From Bosea vaviloviae (lineage in GTDB: Bacteria > Pseudomonadota > Alphaproteobacteria > Rhizobiales > Beijerinckiaceae), in assembly GCF_001741865.1 (NCBI RefSeq), contig NZ_CP017147.1, positions 2,533,001-2,597,000 of the forward strand: a DNA stretch of 64,000 bases, read 5' to 3'. How positions within the stretch are numbered: the first letter of the stretch is position 1; every line of letters starts with the position of its first letter. Under the pieces are notes generated by a model. It was given only the letters and a program-made list of their open reading frames with translations. It ran no database searches and was not told where the DNA came from. The position numbers and the translations under genes are program-made. Shown one piece after another: positions 45,196 through 54,096 of the stretch.

Positions 45196-45420
45196 GCGCG
45201 GGGAACCCTTCTCCCGCATCGAAGTCGGGTATATCCGACTTCGACACTTTGAGTGCTGCTCTCGGGCAGGCCCGAGATCAGGAAGAAGGGCAGGGATGAG
45301 GGTGTGCCGCTAATTGTTGCGGTGGGACGGAGCCGCAGCGCCTCCTGCAGCGCCTCCTATTGAGAGGGCACACCCTCATCCGGCGCTCCGCGCCACCTTC
45401 TCCCATCCGGGAGAAGGGAA
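45196..45420. repeat. Family B palindrome, copy 6, between glcE and glcF
   Basis: The left arm (45196-45290) contains the two-hairpin cassette in reverse orientation: CGAAGTCGG/CCGACTTCG then CTCGGGC/GCCCGAG. The right arm CCACCTTCTCCCATCCGGGA lacks it. It occupies almost all of 45191-45457, where read-through transcription is needed for glcF unless a separate promoter exists. Confidence 0.88.
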
Positions 45421-45457
45421 GAGCCGTTGCGGGTGACAGGACGATCAGAGCGTAGCC

Positions 45458-46834
45458 ATGCAGACCAACTTCTCCCCCGCCCATCTTGCTTCCGATCCGC
45501 GCCTGCCGGCGTCGGAGAAAATCCTGCGCACCTGCGTGCATTGCGGCTTCTGCACCGCGACCTGCCCGACCTATCTCTTGCTCGGCGACGAGCTCGATAG
45601 CCCGCGCGGGCGCATTTACCTGATCAAGGACATGCTGGAGAACGGCAAGCCCGCCACCGAAGAGGTGGTGAAGCATGTCGACCGCTGCCTCTCCTGCCTC
45701 TCCTGCATGACGACCTGCCCCTCGGGGGTGAACTACATGCACCTCGTCGACCATGCCCGCGCTCATATCGAAGAGACATATGAGCGCGACTTCGCCGACA
45801 AGGCGCTGCGCCGCCTGCTCTCGGCGATCCTGCCGCATCCTGGCCGCTTCCGGCTCGCCATGCTGGCCGCGATGCTGGCAAAGCCCTTCGCGGGCGTGCT
45901 CGGCAGCCTGCCGGGCATCGGAGCGCGCCTGAAGGCGATGCTGGCGCTGGCGCCCGCCCGCCTGCCGTCGCGCTCGGCGATGGAGGGGCCGCAAAGCTTC
46001 CCCGTCACCGGCGTGCGCCGCAAGCGCGTCGCGCTCTTGTCGGGCTGTGCCCAGCCGGTGCTCGATCCCGCGATCAACGAAGCGACGATCCGCCTGCTGA
46101 CGCGCCACGGCGTCGAGGTCGTGCTGCCCAAGGGCGAGGGCTGCTGCGGTGCGCTCGTCCACCATATGGGCCGCGAGCATGATGCGCTTGCCTTTGCTCG
46201 CCGCAACATCGACGCCTGGATGGCCGAGGTCACCGGTGAGGGGCTGGATGCGATCCTGATCACGGCCTCGGGCTGCGGCACCACGATCAAGGATTACGGC
46301 TTCATGTTCCGCAACGAGCCGGCCTACGCCAAGACGGCGGCGACGGTCTCTGGCCTTGCCAAGGACGTGACCGAGTTCCTCGAGACGATCGACCTGCGCC
46401 ATGCGCGCGATCTCGCGATCCCGACCGCCTACCACTCCGCCTGCTCGATGCAGCATGGCCAGCAGCTCAAGGACGGCCCCAAGCGCCTGCTCTCGGCCGC
46501 CGGCTTCAAGGTCAAGGAGGTGCCGGAGGGGCATATCTGCTGCGGCTCAGCCGGCGTCTACAACATCCTCCAGCCGCAGATCGCCGGACAGCTGCGCGAG
46601 CGCAAGATCGGCAATATCGAGAAGACCCGGCCGGTGCTGGTCGCGACCGGCAATATCGGCTGCATGACCCAGCTCGCCAAGGGCTTCGCCGACAAGGGCG
46701 CGAAGACGCCGGTGGTGCATACCGCCGAACTGCTCGACTGGGCGACGGGCGGCCCCTTGCCCGACAAGCTGGCGGCAGCGGGGATCGCCGATGTGCCGGT
46801 CCGGGAGCCGGCGCGGCTGATTGCAGCGGAGTAG
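45458..46834 (+). CDS. glcF: Glycolate oxidase iron-sulfur subunit GlcF
   Basis: Electron-transfer subunit of 458 residues. Two 4Fe-4S clusters are shown by C26/C29/C32/C36 (CVHCGFCTATCP) and C77/C80/C83/C87 (CLSCLSCMTTCP). Two CCG domains follow, with GCCGALVHH and CCGSAGVYN as cysteine-rich cofactor motifs. It passes electrons from GlcD/GlcE to quinone at the membrane. It is separated from glcE by a palindromic repeat but keeps the normal glcDEF order. Confidence 0.94.
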   Translation: MQTNFSPAHLASDPRLPASEKILRTCVHCGFCTATCPTYLLLGDELDSPRGRIYLIKDMLENGKPATEEVVKHVDRCLSCLSCMTTCPSGVNYMHLVDHARAHIEETYERDFADKALRRLLSAILPHPGRFRLAMLAAMLAKPFAGVLGSLPGIGARLKAMLALAPARLPSRSAMEGPQSFPVTGVRRKRVALLSGCAQPVLDPAINEATIRLLTRHGVEVVLPKGEGCCGALVHHMGREHDALAFARRNIDAWMAEVTGEGLDAILITASGCGTTIKDYGFMFRNEPAYAKTAATVSGLAKDVTEFLETIDLRHARDLAIPTAYHSACSMQHGQQLKDGPKRLLSAAGFKVKEVPEGHICCGSAGVYNILQPQIAGQLRERKIGNIEKTRPVLVATGNIGCMTQLAKGFADKGAKTPVVHTAELLDWATGGPLPDKLAAAGIADVPVREPARLIAAE

Positions 46835-46880
46835 CGCTCTCACGAATTCTCGGGGAGTGTCGCTGCCTGAAATCCAGTTA

Positions 46881-47048
46881 GCGCGGGGAACCCTCTCCCG
46901 GAGGGAGAGGGCAGGGTGAGGGGTCGGCCGTTTGACGCTTTGGCCGCGACCTCACCGCTGCTTCGCTGTGAGGTTTCCACGCAACTGGTCCGGGGGCCTA
47001 CACCTCACCCCTGCCCCTCTCCTTACAGGAGAGGGGTTCCCCGCGCCC
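46881..47048. repeat. Family B palindrome, copy 7 (uninterrupted loop)
   Basis: Arms GCGCGGGGAACCCTCTCCCG and CTCCTTACAGGAGAGGGGTT enclose an uninterrupted loop with a tip hairpin CCTCACCGC...GTGAGG. This copy shows what the loop of copy 5 looked like before a family A element was placed there. Confidence 0.87.
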
Positions 47049-47078
47049 TTCTCGTCTTCCGAACCCAAATAGCGCGCC

Positions 47079-47783
47079 CTAATTCCCGAAAACCGCCCGG
47101 CGCAGCGTCTGCTGCGCCTCGGTCATGCCGCGCTGTTTTGCGTTCATCGCGTCGAGCGCAGCTTGCACTTTCGTCCGCAGCGCGGGGTTGGAAATCTCCA
47201 TCTGCGAGCCATTGAGCTTGATCGCCTTCCGGTTGCTCTCGATCAGATCGGCAAGCGCGATGATCGCGCCGAAGGCGTCGTCGGCAGTCGGGAAAATCTG
47301 GCGGAACGCCGTGGCTGGCGCGGTGACGACCTTGTCGTAGACCGCGGCGTAGACACCAGCGAGATCCTCCGGCTGCTTCAGCGCCGCCTTTTCTCCGGCT
47401 GCCGCCGCGAGCGCCTGGTCGAGCGCATCGCGCATGCCGACGAAGCCGTTGCGCACGGCGACGAGATCGGCCTTGCGCGCGACGATATCCTCGATCGAGC
47501 GCGGCATGCTCCTGGCCAGCGTTTCCTGCATGGGTTTGGCGACGGAGGCGTTCATGCGCTCGTGGAAGCGGGTGATGACGACATAGTGCTCGGCATAGGC
47601 GCCGAAGGATTTCTGCTTCTCGGCGTCCGGCTGCGGCAGGCTTAAGCCCGTCTTGGAGAGCACGTCGTCCCTGAGGAAGGCGATGAAGGCCTTGCGCTGG
47701 TCGGCCTCGCTGGGGCTGCAGGCGCTCAGCACAAAGGCCGCGAAGAGGCAGGCGAAGACGCCCAGGAGCCGGCGGGTCATCAT
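47079..47783 (-). CDS. DUF3053-like lipoprotein
   Basis: Predicted outer- or inner-membrane lipoprotein of 234 residues. The signal peptide ends with the lipobox LSAC, lipidated Cys at residue 22. The mature part is helical (SEADQRKAFIAFLRDDVLSK and later repeats), like E. coli YiaF/DUF3053 proteins whose function is unknown. The start at 47783 follows GGGGAAG. Single gene. Confidence 0.82.
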   Translation of the reverse strand: MMTRRLLGVFACLFAAFVLSACSPSEADQRKAFIAFLRDDVLSKTGLSLPQPDAEKQKSFGAYAEHYVVITRFHERMNASVAKPMQETLARSMPRSIEDIVARKADLVAVRNGFVGMRDALDQALAAAAGEKAALKQPEDLAGVYAAVYDKVVTAPATAFRQIFPTADDAFGAIIALADLIESNRKAIKLNGSQMEISNPALRTKVQAALDAMNAKQRGMTEAQQTLRRAVFGN

Positions 47784-48116
47784 GTCTTCCCCCTGTTGAA
47801 GGGACAAACCCTAGAGCATGCCGTCTTTGCTGGGAAACACGCCGTCATCCCCACCGTAGCCCTCGGGTCCGATCTTTCGATCGGCCCAAGGATAAACTCC
47901 GCGGAGGCCCGGGATCCGAAGCGCATCTCGTGATGGAGAGCTTGCCTTTGGCGGCGCCCCTTCCGGCCCGAGATTCTCGGGGCAGGCCCGAGAATGACGC
48001 TCTATGATGGATCCCGAAGCTGCCGCGCTTGCCCCCTTCGCGCCAGCGGGCTAACCCCTCGCGCAACACTTTTGGCGCCCGCAGGCGCCCGGCACGATTG
48101 AGAGAAGCGAAGTTCC
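47784..48116. other. 333-bp gap before hisS: repeat remnants and a leader hairpin
   Basis: Bases about 47843-47995 hold a degenerate palindrome that starts GCCGTCATCCCC and includes the family E core CCGATCTTTCGATCGGCCC. Just before hisS a small hairpin GGCGCC-CGCA-GGCGCC (48074-48089) could form in the leader. I see no T-box, attenuator peptide or clear promoter. Confidence 0.6.
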
Positions 48117-49661
48117 ATGTCGAAGCCCGACAAGCTCAAAGCCCGCCAACCGCGCGGTTTCGTCGATCGCGGCCCCGCCGATGTCGCGGCGACCGAGCGC
48201 ATGCTCGGGGTCATCCGCGAAAGCTTTTCGCGTTATGGCTTCGATCCGGTCGAGACGCCCTTCGTCGAGTTCTCCGACGCGCTCGGCAAATTCCTGCCCG
48301 ATCAGGACCGGCCGAATGAGGGCGTCTTCTCCTTCCAGGACGATGACGAGCAGTGGCTTTCGCTGCGCTATGACCTGACTGCGCCGCTCGCCCGCTATGT
48401 CGCGGAGAATTACGACGCGCTGCCGAAACCTTATCGCAGCTATCGCGCCGGCTATGTCTTCCGCAACGAGAAGCCGGGCCCGGGGCGTTTCCGCCAGTTC
48501 ATGCAGTTCGACGCCGATATCGTCGGCGCAGGCAGCGTCGCGGCCGATGCCGAGATCTGCATGCTCGCGGCGGACACGATGGAAGCGCTGGGCATCAAGC
48601 GCGGCGACTATGTCGTCAAGGTCAACAACCGAAAGGTGCTCGACGGCGTGATGGAGGCGATTGGCCTCGGCGGCGACGACAATGCCGGCCGCCGGCTGAC
48701 CGTGCTGCGCGCGATCGACAAGCTCGACAAATTCGGCCCGGAGGGCGTGCGCCTGCTGCTCGGTGAGGGCCGCAAGGATGAGAGCGGGGATTTCACGAAG
48801 GGTGCGGGGCTGAGTGAGGAGCAGAGCACTTACGTTCTGGCCGTAGTTCAGAACGAGGCCGGATACTTGGCTGGTAGTGAAACCGAATTCGATGCGGTCA
48901 AAGATTGGAACAAGAATTTTGATCAGAATGCGTCAATGCGAGAGGGCTTCGCTGAGCTTGATCAAATCCATGCGCTGGTCGTCGCCGCAGGTTACGGTTC
49001 CGACCGCATCCGCATCGACCCCTCCGTCGTCCGTGGCCTCGAATACTACACCGGCCCGGTCTACGAGGTCGAACTGACCTTCCCCGTCACCAATGACGAC
49101 GGCCAAATCGTGCGCTTCGGTTCGGTCGCCGGCGGCGGGCGCTATGACGGTCTCGTCGGCCGCTTCCGGCCCGAGCCAGTGCCGGCGACGGGCTTCTCGA
49201 TCGGCGTGTCCAGGCTTTATTCGGCGCTGAAGGCGGTGAAGTCTCCGATCGTCGACGCCAAGGCGGAGCTCCCGCTCGTCGTCGTCACCGCGATGGACAA
49301 CAAGTCGCCCGAACATATGCCGGGCTATCAGGCTTTCGTCTCGCAGCTGCGCCAGGCCAAAGACGAGGCCGGCAAGCCCTTGCTGCGGGCCGATCTCTAT
49401 CTCGGATCGTCGGGTTTCAACGCCCAGATGAAATATGCCGACAAGCGCGGCGCGGTCTGCGCCGTCATCCAGGGCTCGTCCGAGCGGGATGCCGGCACGG
49501 TGATCATCAAGGATTTGATCCTGGGGGCCGAGCTCGCCGCCGCCGGGCGCGAGGTCAAGGATTCCGCCGAGCACAAGGAGCGGCAAGCGCAGGCGCAGTT
49601 CGCCGTGCCGGTGGCGGAGCTGGTCGAAGGGGTGAGGCGGGTGCTGAAGCGGCACGGGTAA
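48117..49661 (+). CDS. hisS: Histidyl-tRNA synthetase
   Basis: Class II aminoacyl-tRNA synthetase of 514 residues, the longer alphaproteobacterial type. Motif 2 is [19 protein letters not shown] (110-128), the histidine-binding RGLEYYTG is at 306-313, motif 3 is near [10 protein letters not shown], and an anticodon-binding domain ends the protein. Codons 226-286 are markedly less GC-rich than the rest: about 26 of 60 end in A or T. This is the region between the catalytic motifs that varies most in the family. hisZ and hisG normally follow directly; here an IS110 element intervenes. Confidence 0.95.
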   Translation: MSKPDKLKARQPRGFVDRGPADVAATERMLGVIRESFSRYGFDPVETPFVEFSDALGKFLPDQDRPNEGVFSFQDDDEQWLSLRYDLTAPLARYVAENYDALPKPYRSYRAGYVFRNEKPGPGRFRQFMQFDADIVGAGSVAADAEICMLAADTMEALGIKRGDYVVKVNNRKVLDGVMEAIGLGGDDNAGRRLTVLRAIDKLDKFGPEGVRLLLGEGRKDESGDFTKGAGLSEEQSTYVLAVVQNEAGYLAGSETEFDAVKDWNKNFDQNASMREGFAELDQIHALVVAAGYGSDRIRIDPSVVRGLEYYTGPVYEVELTFPVTNDDGQIVRFGSVAGGGRYDGLVGRFRPEPVPATGFSIGVSRLYSALKAVKSPIVDAKAELPLVVVTAMDNKSPEHMPGYQAFVSQLRQAKDEAGKPLLRADLYLGSSGFNAQMKYADKRGAVCAVIQGSSERDAGTVIIKDLILGAELAAAGREVKDSAEHKERQAQAQFAVPVAELVEGVRRVLKRHG

Positions 49662-49714
49662 ACCCTTCTCCCCTCGGGGGAGAAGGTGTCTGCGGAGCAG
49701 ACGGATGAGGGAAG
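49661..49714. repeat. Family B palindrome, copy 8, left arm (interrupted by IS)
   Basis: CCCTTCTCCCCTCGGGGGAG AAGGTG, a small TCTGC/GCAGA hairpin and GGATGAGGG form the left arm. The counterpart GCTCATCCG...CCACCTTCTCCC lies at about 50870-50984, after the IS. Confidence 0.8.
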
Positions 49715-49739
49715 TGTAGCCCTGCAGTGTCCTTCCCTT

Positions 49740-50857
<1,118 letters not shown>

Positions 50858-50869
50858 CCAACAACACAG

Positions 50870-50984
50870 CCGCTCATCCGACCCGGCTATGCCGGGCCAC
50901 CTTCTCCCGATCAAAGTCGGCTGTTGCCGACTTTGACACTTGCTTTCCCATCTCGGGCAAGCCCGAGATGGGTGGGGAGAAGGA
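50870..50984. repeat. Family B palindrome, copy 8, right arm with two-hairpin cassette
   Basis: It begins CCGCTCATCCG, includes a CCCGGC/GCCGGG hairpin, then CCACCTTCTCCC split by the cassette (50901-50983: CAAAGTCGG/CCGACTTTG and CCATCTCGGGC/GCCCGAGATGG). It lies 84 bases before hisZ. Confidence 0.85.
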
Positions 50985-51067
50985 AGAGCGTTCACCCAAT
51001 TCCCTAAAAACCGTCGAAAATACCGCACGCCGCTGCTAGGACAGCGGCCGCAACAGGATCAACCGCC

Positions 51068-52180
51068 GTGCCCGCCATCCGCGCCAGCATCGAGACCGTG
51101 ATCGCGCTTTTCGCGCGCGAGGGCTATGGCCGCGCCGAGCCGGCGATCCTGCAGCCTGCCGACGTCTTCCTCGACCTCTCCGGCGAGGATATCCGCCGCC
51201 GCATCTTCATGACGCAGGATGCCGAGGGGCGCGACTGGTGCCTGCGCCCCGAATACACCATTCCCGTCGCGCTCGATCACATCGCCTCGGGCTCGACCGA
51301 GCCTGCGGCCTATGCCTATGCCGGCCCGGTCTTCCGCATGCGCTCGGGCGAGCCCGGCGAGTTCTCGCAGGCCGGGCTTGAATCCTTTGGCCGCACGGAT
51401 TTCGCCGCTGCCGACGCCGAGATCATGGCGCTGACGATCGAGGCCGCCGCCGCGCTCGGGCTCGCCCGGCCGAAAATCGTGATGGGCGATGTCGCCTTGC
51501 TCAACGCCTTGCTCGACGGGCTCGCCGTGCCCCAGGGCGCCCGCCGCCGCTTCATGCGCGCGGCCGTGCAGGGTAAGGGCGCAGATGCCGTCGCCGCGCT
51601 CGACGCCCCGCAGCCTGAGGGCGATGCCGCTCATGCTGGCCTGCTCAAGGCGCTGGAAGGCCAGGATCCCAAGGCGGCAAAAGCCTTCGTCGAGGACGTC
51701 TTGTCGATCGCCGGCATCTCGACGGTGGGCGGCCGCACGGCCGGTGACATCGCCGAGCGCTTCCTGGCGCGGGCGGCCGAGCGTGAGAACCCGGTCAATG
51801 CCGACGTCAAGGCGCTGCTCGGCCAGGTGCTCGCCATCTCCGGCGATCCCGACACGGCGTCCGCCTCCCTGCGCGCGCTGGCCGAGCGCGCCTCGCTCGA
51901 TCTCGGTCGTGAGCTCGACGCCTTCGACGAGCGCACCGGCTTCCTGGCCGTGCGCGGGGTCGATGTGACGCAGATCGCCTTCGCCGCCGGTTTCGCCCGC
52001 AATCTCGACTACTACACCGGCTTCATCTTCGAATTGCACGATGCCGCCCGCGCTGACGGCAAGCCGGTCGCCGGCGGCGGGCGCTACGACCATGTGCTGG
52101 GGCGGCTCGGTGCCGCCAGCGCCATTCCGGCCGTGGGCGCTTCGCTCTGGCTCGACCGGTTGGCTGGAGACAAGTCATGA
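51068..52180 (+). CDS. hisZ: ATP phosphoribosyltransferase regulatory subunit
   Basis: HisRS-like protein of 370 residues that lacks synthetase function and activates HisG in the first step of histidine synthesis. It keeps class II folds ([47 protein letters not shown]) but lacks the full anticodon-binding domain of HisRS. Start GTG 51068. Its stop overlaps the hisG start (ATGA), so the two are coupled. The IS upstream means it no longer directly follows hisS. Confidence 0.92.
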   Translation: MPAIRASIETVIALFAREGYGRAEPAILQPADVFLDLSGEDIRRRIFMTQDAEGRDWCLRPEYTIPVALDHIASGSTEPAAYAYAGPVFRMRSGEPGEFSQAGLESFGRTDFAAADAEIMALTIEAAAALGLARPKIVMGDVALLNALLDGLAVPQGARRRFMRAAVQGKGADAVAALDAPQPEGDAAHAGLLKALEGQDPKAAKAFVEDVLSIAGISTVGGRTAGDIAERFLARAAERENPVNADVKALLGQVLAISGDPDTASASLRALAERASLDLGRELDAFDERTGFLAVRGVDVTQIAFAAGFARNLDYYTGFIFELHDAARADGKPVAGGGRYDHVLGRLGAASAIPAVGASLWLDRLAGDKS

Positions 52181-53151
52181 GCGATCCGGCCCTCGTCCTC
52201 GCCGTTCCCTCCAAGGGCCGGCTGCAGGAGAACGCCACCGCCTTCTTCGGCCGCGCCGGGCTGAAATTCGTGCAGTCGCGCGGCGCACGCGATTATCGCG
52301 GCACCATCGCCGGGCTGGAGGGGACGGAGGTCGCCTTCCTCTCTGCCTCGGAGATCGTCGCCCAGCTGGCTTCGGGGGCGGCCCATCTCGGCGTCACCGG
52401 CGAGGATCTGGTGCGCGAGCAGGTTCCCGATGCGGATGCCGCCGTCGCGATGCTGACCCCGCTCGGCTTCGGCCACGCCAATGTCGTCGTCGCGGTGCCC
52501 CAGGCCTGGATCGATGTGCGCACCATGGCCGATCTTGACGACGTCGCTTCGACCATGCGCGTCCGCCAGGGCCGCAAGCTGCGCGTCGCCACGAAATATG
52601 TGAACCTGACCCGCCGCTTCTTCGCGCAGCACGGTCTTGCCGATTACCGCATCGTCGAGAGCCTGGGTGCGACCGAGGGAGCACCGGCCGCCGGCACGGC
52701 CGAGATCGTGGTCGACATCACCACGACCGGCGGCACCCTGGCGGCCAACGCCCTCAAGGTGCTCGACGATGGCGTGATGCTGGCGTCGGAAGCCAATCTC
52801 GTCGCCTCCGTGCGGGCGCCCTGGGGCGCAAGGGCGCGCGCTGCCGCGACCGCCATCCTGTCGCGAATCGCCGCCGAGGAAGAGGCGCGCACCGTGCGCG
52901 AGATCCGCGCCCGCGATATCGGCGCGACGCCGGAAGCGCTCGAGGCGATCACCAGTCAGTTCGGCGCGAGGCTGCCTTTCGGCCTGGCCGGGCAGGGCGG
53001 CGTGCAGGTGCTGCACTGCCCGGAGAAGTCGGTCTTCGCGCTGGTCGAGCATCTCGCGCGCTCGGGCGCGGACGAAATCACGGTGAGCGCGCCCGATTAC
53101 GTCTTCCGCAAGGCCAATCCGCTGATCGAGCGGCTGCTGGCACGCATCTGA
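52177..53151 (+). CDS. hisG: ATP phosphoribosyltransferase, catalytic subunit
   Basis: First enzyme of histidine biosynthesis, joining ATP and PRPP; 324 residues. The opening VPSKGRLQE (10-18), the [10 protein letters not shown] region and the PRPP loop [13 protein letters not shown] (about 175-187) are family hallmarks. At 324 residues it is much longer than the 200-230 residues of short HisG proteins that normally need HisZ. The extra C-terminal part (about 225-324) looks like a further domain, although hisZ is present. It ends the unit hisZ-hisG. Confidence 0.93.
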   Translation: MSDPALVLAVPSKGRLQENATAFFGRAGLKFVQSRGARDYRGTIAGLEGTEVAFLSASEIVAQLASGAAHLGVTGEDLVREQVPDADAAVAMLTPLGFGHANVVVAVPQAWIDVRTMADLDDVASTMRVRQGRKLRVATKYVNLTRRFFAQHGLADYRIVESLGATEGAPAAGTAEIVVDITTTGGTLAANALKVLDDGVMLASEANLVASVRAPWGARARAAATAILSRIAAEEEARTVREIRARDIGATPEALEAITSQFGARLPFGLAGQGGVQVLHCPEKSVFALVEHLARSGADEITVSAPDYVFRKANPLIERLLARI

Positions 53152-53347
53152 CCGTCGCGCCGGGAACGGCGCGGCGGAGATTGCTCATGTCTGCGGGCTC
53201 AGGCCCCATAAATCCCGCAATTCGGGTCCATGGCTCACCTTCCTGATTGATCCCGGAACAATACGCCGTTACGCGCTTTCAACAGGGAGAACCCGTGCGC
53301 TATCGTCACGGGCGTGACTGCGGATGTAGATGACTGCGGGTGATAGA

Positions 53348-53833
53348 ATGACGAACCGACGCCTTGGCTATGCCGCCCTTCTCGCCGCACTCGTACCGAT
53401 GGCTTCGCTCATCGCGGGGCCTGCCGAGGCCCAGCGTCGCGGTAGCGGCCGGGCCGCACCCCAGGAGCAACAGCAGCAGATTCCGTCAGCCCAGCAGGAG
53501 AAGTCCTTCCCGGTCGGCGCCTCCTGGGCCGCGAGTTCGCTGAACGGCAAGCCGATCTCCGACCGCCGCGCCACCTTCCTGATCGACGCCAATCTGCGCG
53601 GCACGGGCTTTGGCGGCTGCAACACCTTCTCGGCTGCCGCTTATCCGCTGCGCCAGCAGGGCCTCGCAGTCGGGCCGCTCGCCCTGACCAAGCGGGCTTG
53701 CGAAAAGGGCCTGCTCGATTTCGAGCGCGCCTATCTCACCGCGCTGCGCGCCGCCCGCAGCTGGGACCTCGTCGACGGCAAGCTGATCGTCAAGGGCGCG
53801 GCCGGCGAACTGCGCTTCGATCGCGGTCTCTGA
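53348..53833 (+). CDS. META domain-containing exported protein
   Basis: Predicted periplasmic protein of 161 residues. Signal peptide 1-28 (cut at AEA-Q), a Gln-rich linker (QEQQQQ, about 39-44), then a META/HslJ-like domain with the signature GFGGCNTFSA (about 87-96) and TKRACEKGLLDFERAYLTAL. E. coli HslJ is linked to heat and novobiocin tolerance; the molecular role is unknown. Single gene. Confidence 0.83.
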   Translation: MTNRRLGYAALLAALVPMASLIAGPAEAQRRGSGRAAPQEQQQQIPSAQQEKSFPVGASWAASSLNGKPISDRRATFLIDANLRGTGFGGCNTFSAAAYPLRQQGLAVGPLALTKRACEKGLLDFERAYLTALRAARSWDLVDGKLIVKGAAGELRFDRGL

Positions 53834-53859
53834 GCGTACGCTTCGATAATCTGCACTGT

Positions 53860-54070
53860 TGTTCCGGGGCAGGCCGCAAGCCTGAGCCCGGAACCCATGG
53901 ACACGCCACTATCCGTCATGGTCGGGCTTGTCCCGGCCATCCACGTCTTCGCTGGTCAAGGCCTGTGTTCAAGACGTGGATGCTCGCCACAAGGGCGAGC
54001 ATGACGAACTGGAGAGGCCTCGTGGTTATGGGGGCGGGCCCATGGCTGCGCCATGCCCCGGCATGACGGC
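53860..54070. repeat. Family D-related palindromic repeat
   Basis: The outer parts TTCCGGGGCAGGCC...GGAACCCATGG and GGGCCCATGGCTGCGCCATG...CCGGCATGACGGCG are loosely inverted, with an inner stem around GTCATGGTCGGGCTTGTCCC and ACGTGGATGC. It fills 53834-54096 between converging genes; I see nothing else there. Confidence 0.7.
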
Positions 54071-54096
54071 GTGTTTCCGAGCACAAACAACCTGCC

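Noticed and set aside
48117..48120. T-box or His-leader attenuator before hisS
   Set aside because: No run of His codons, no T-box sequence and no terminator/antiterminator pair is visible in 47784-48116.
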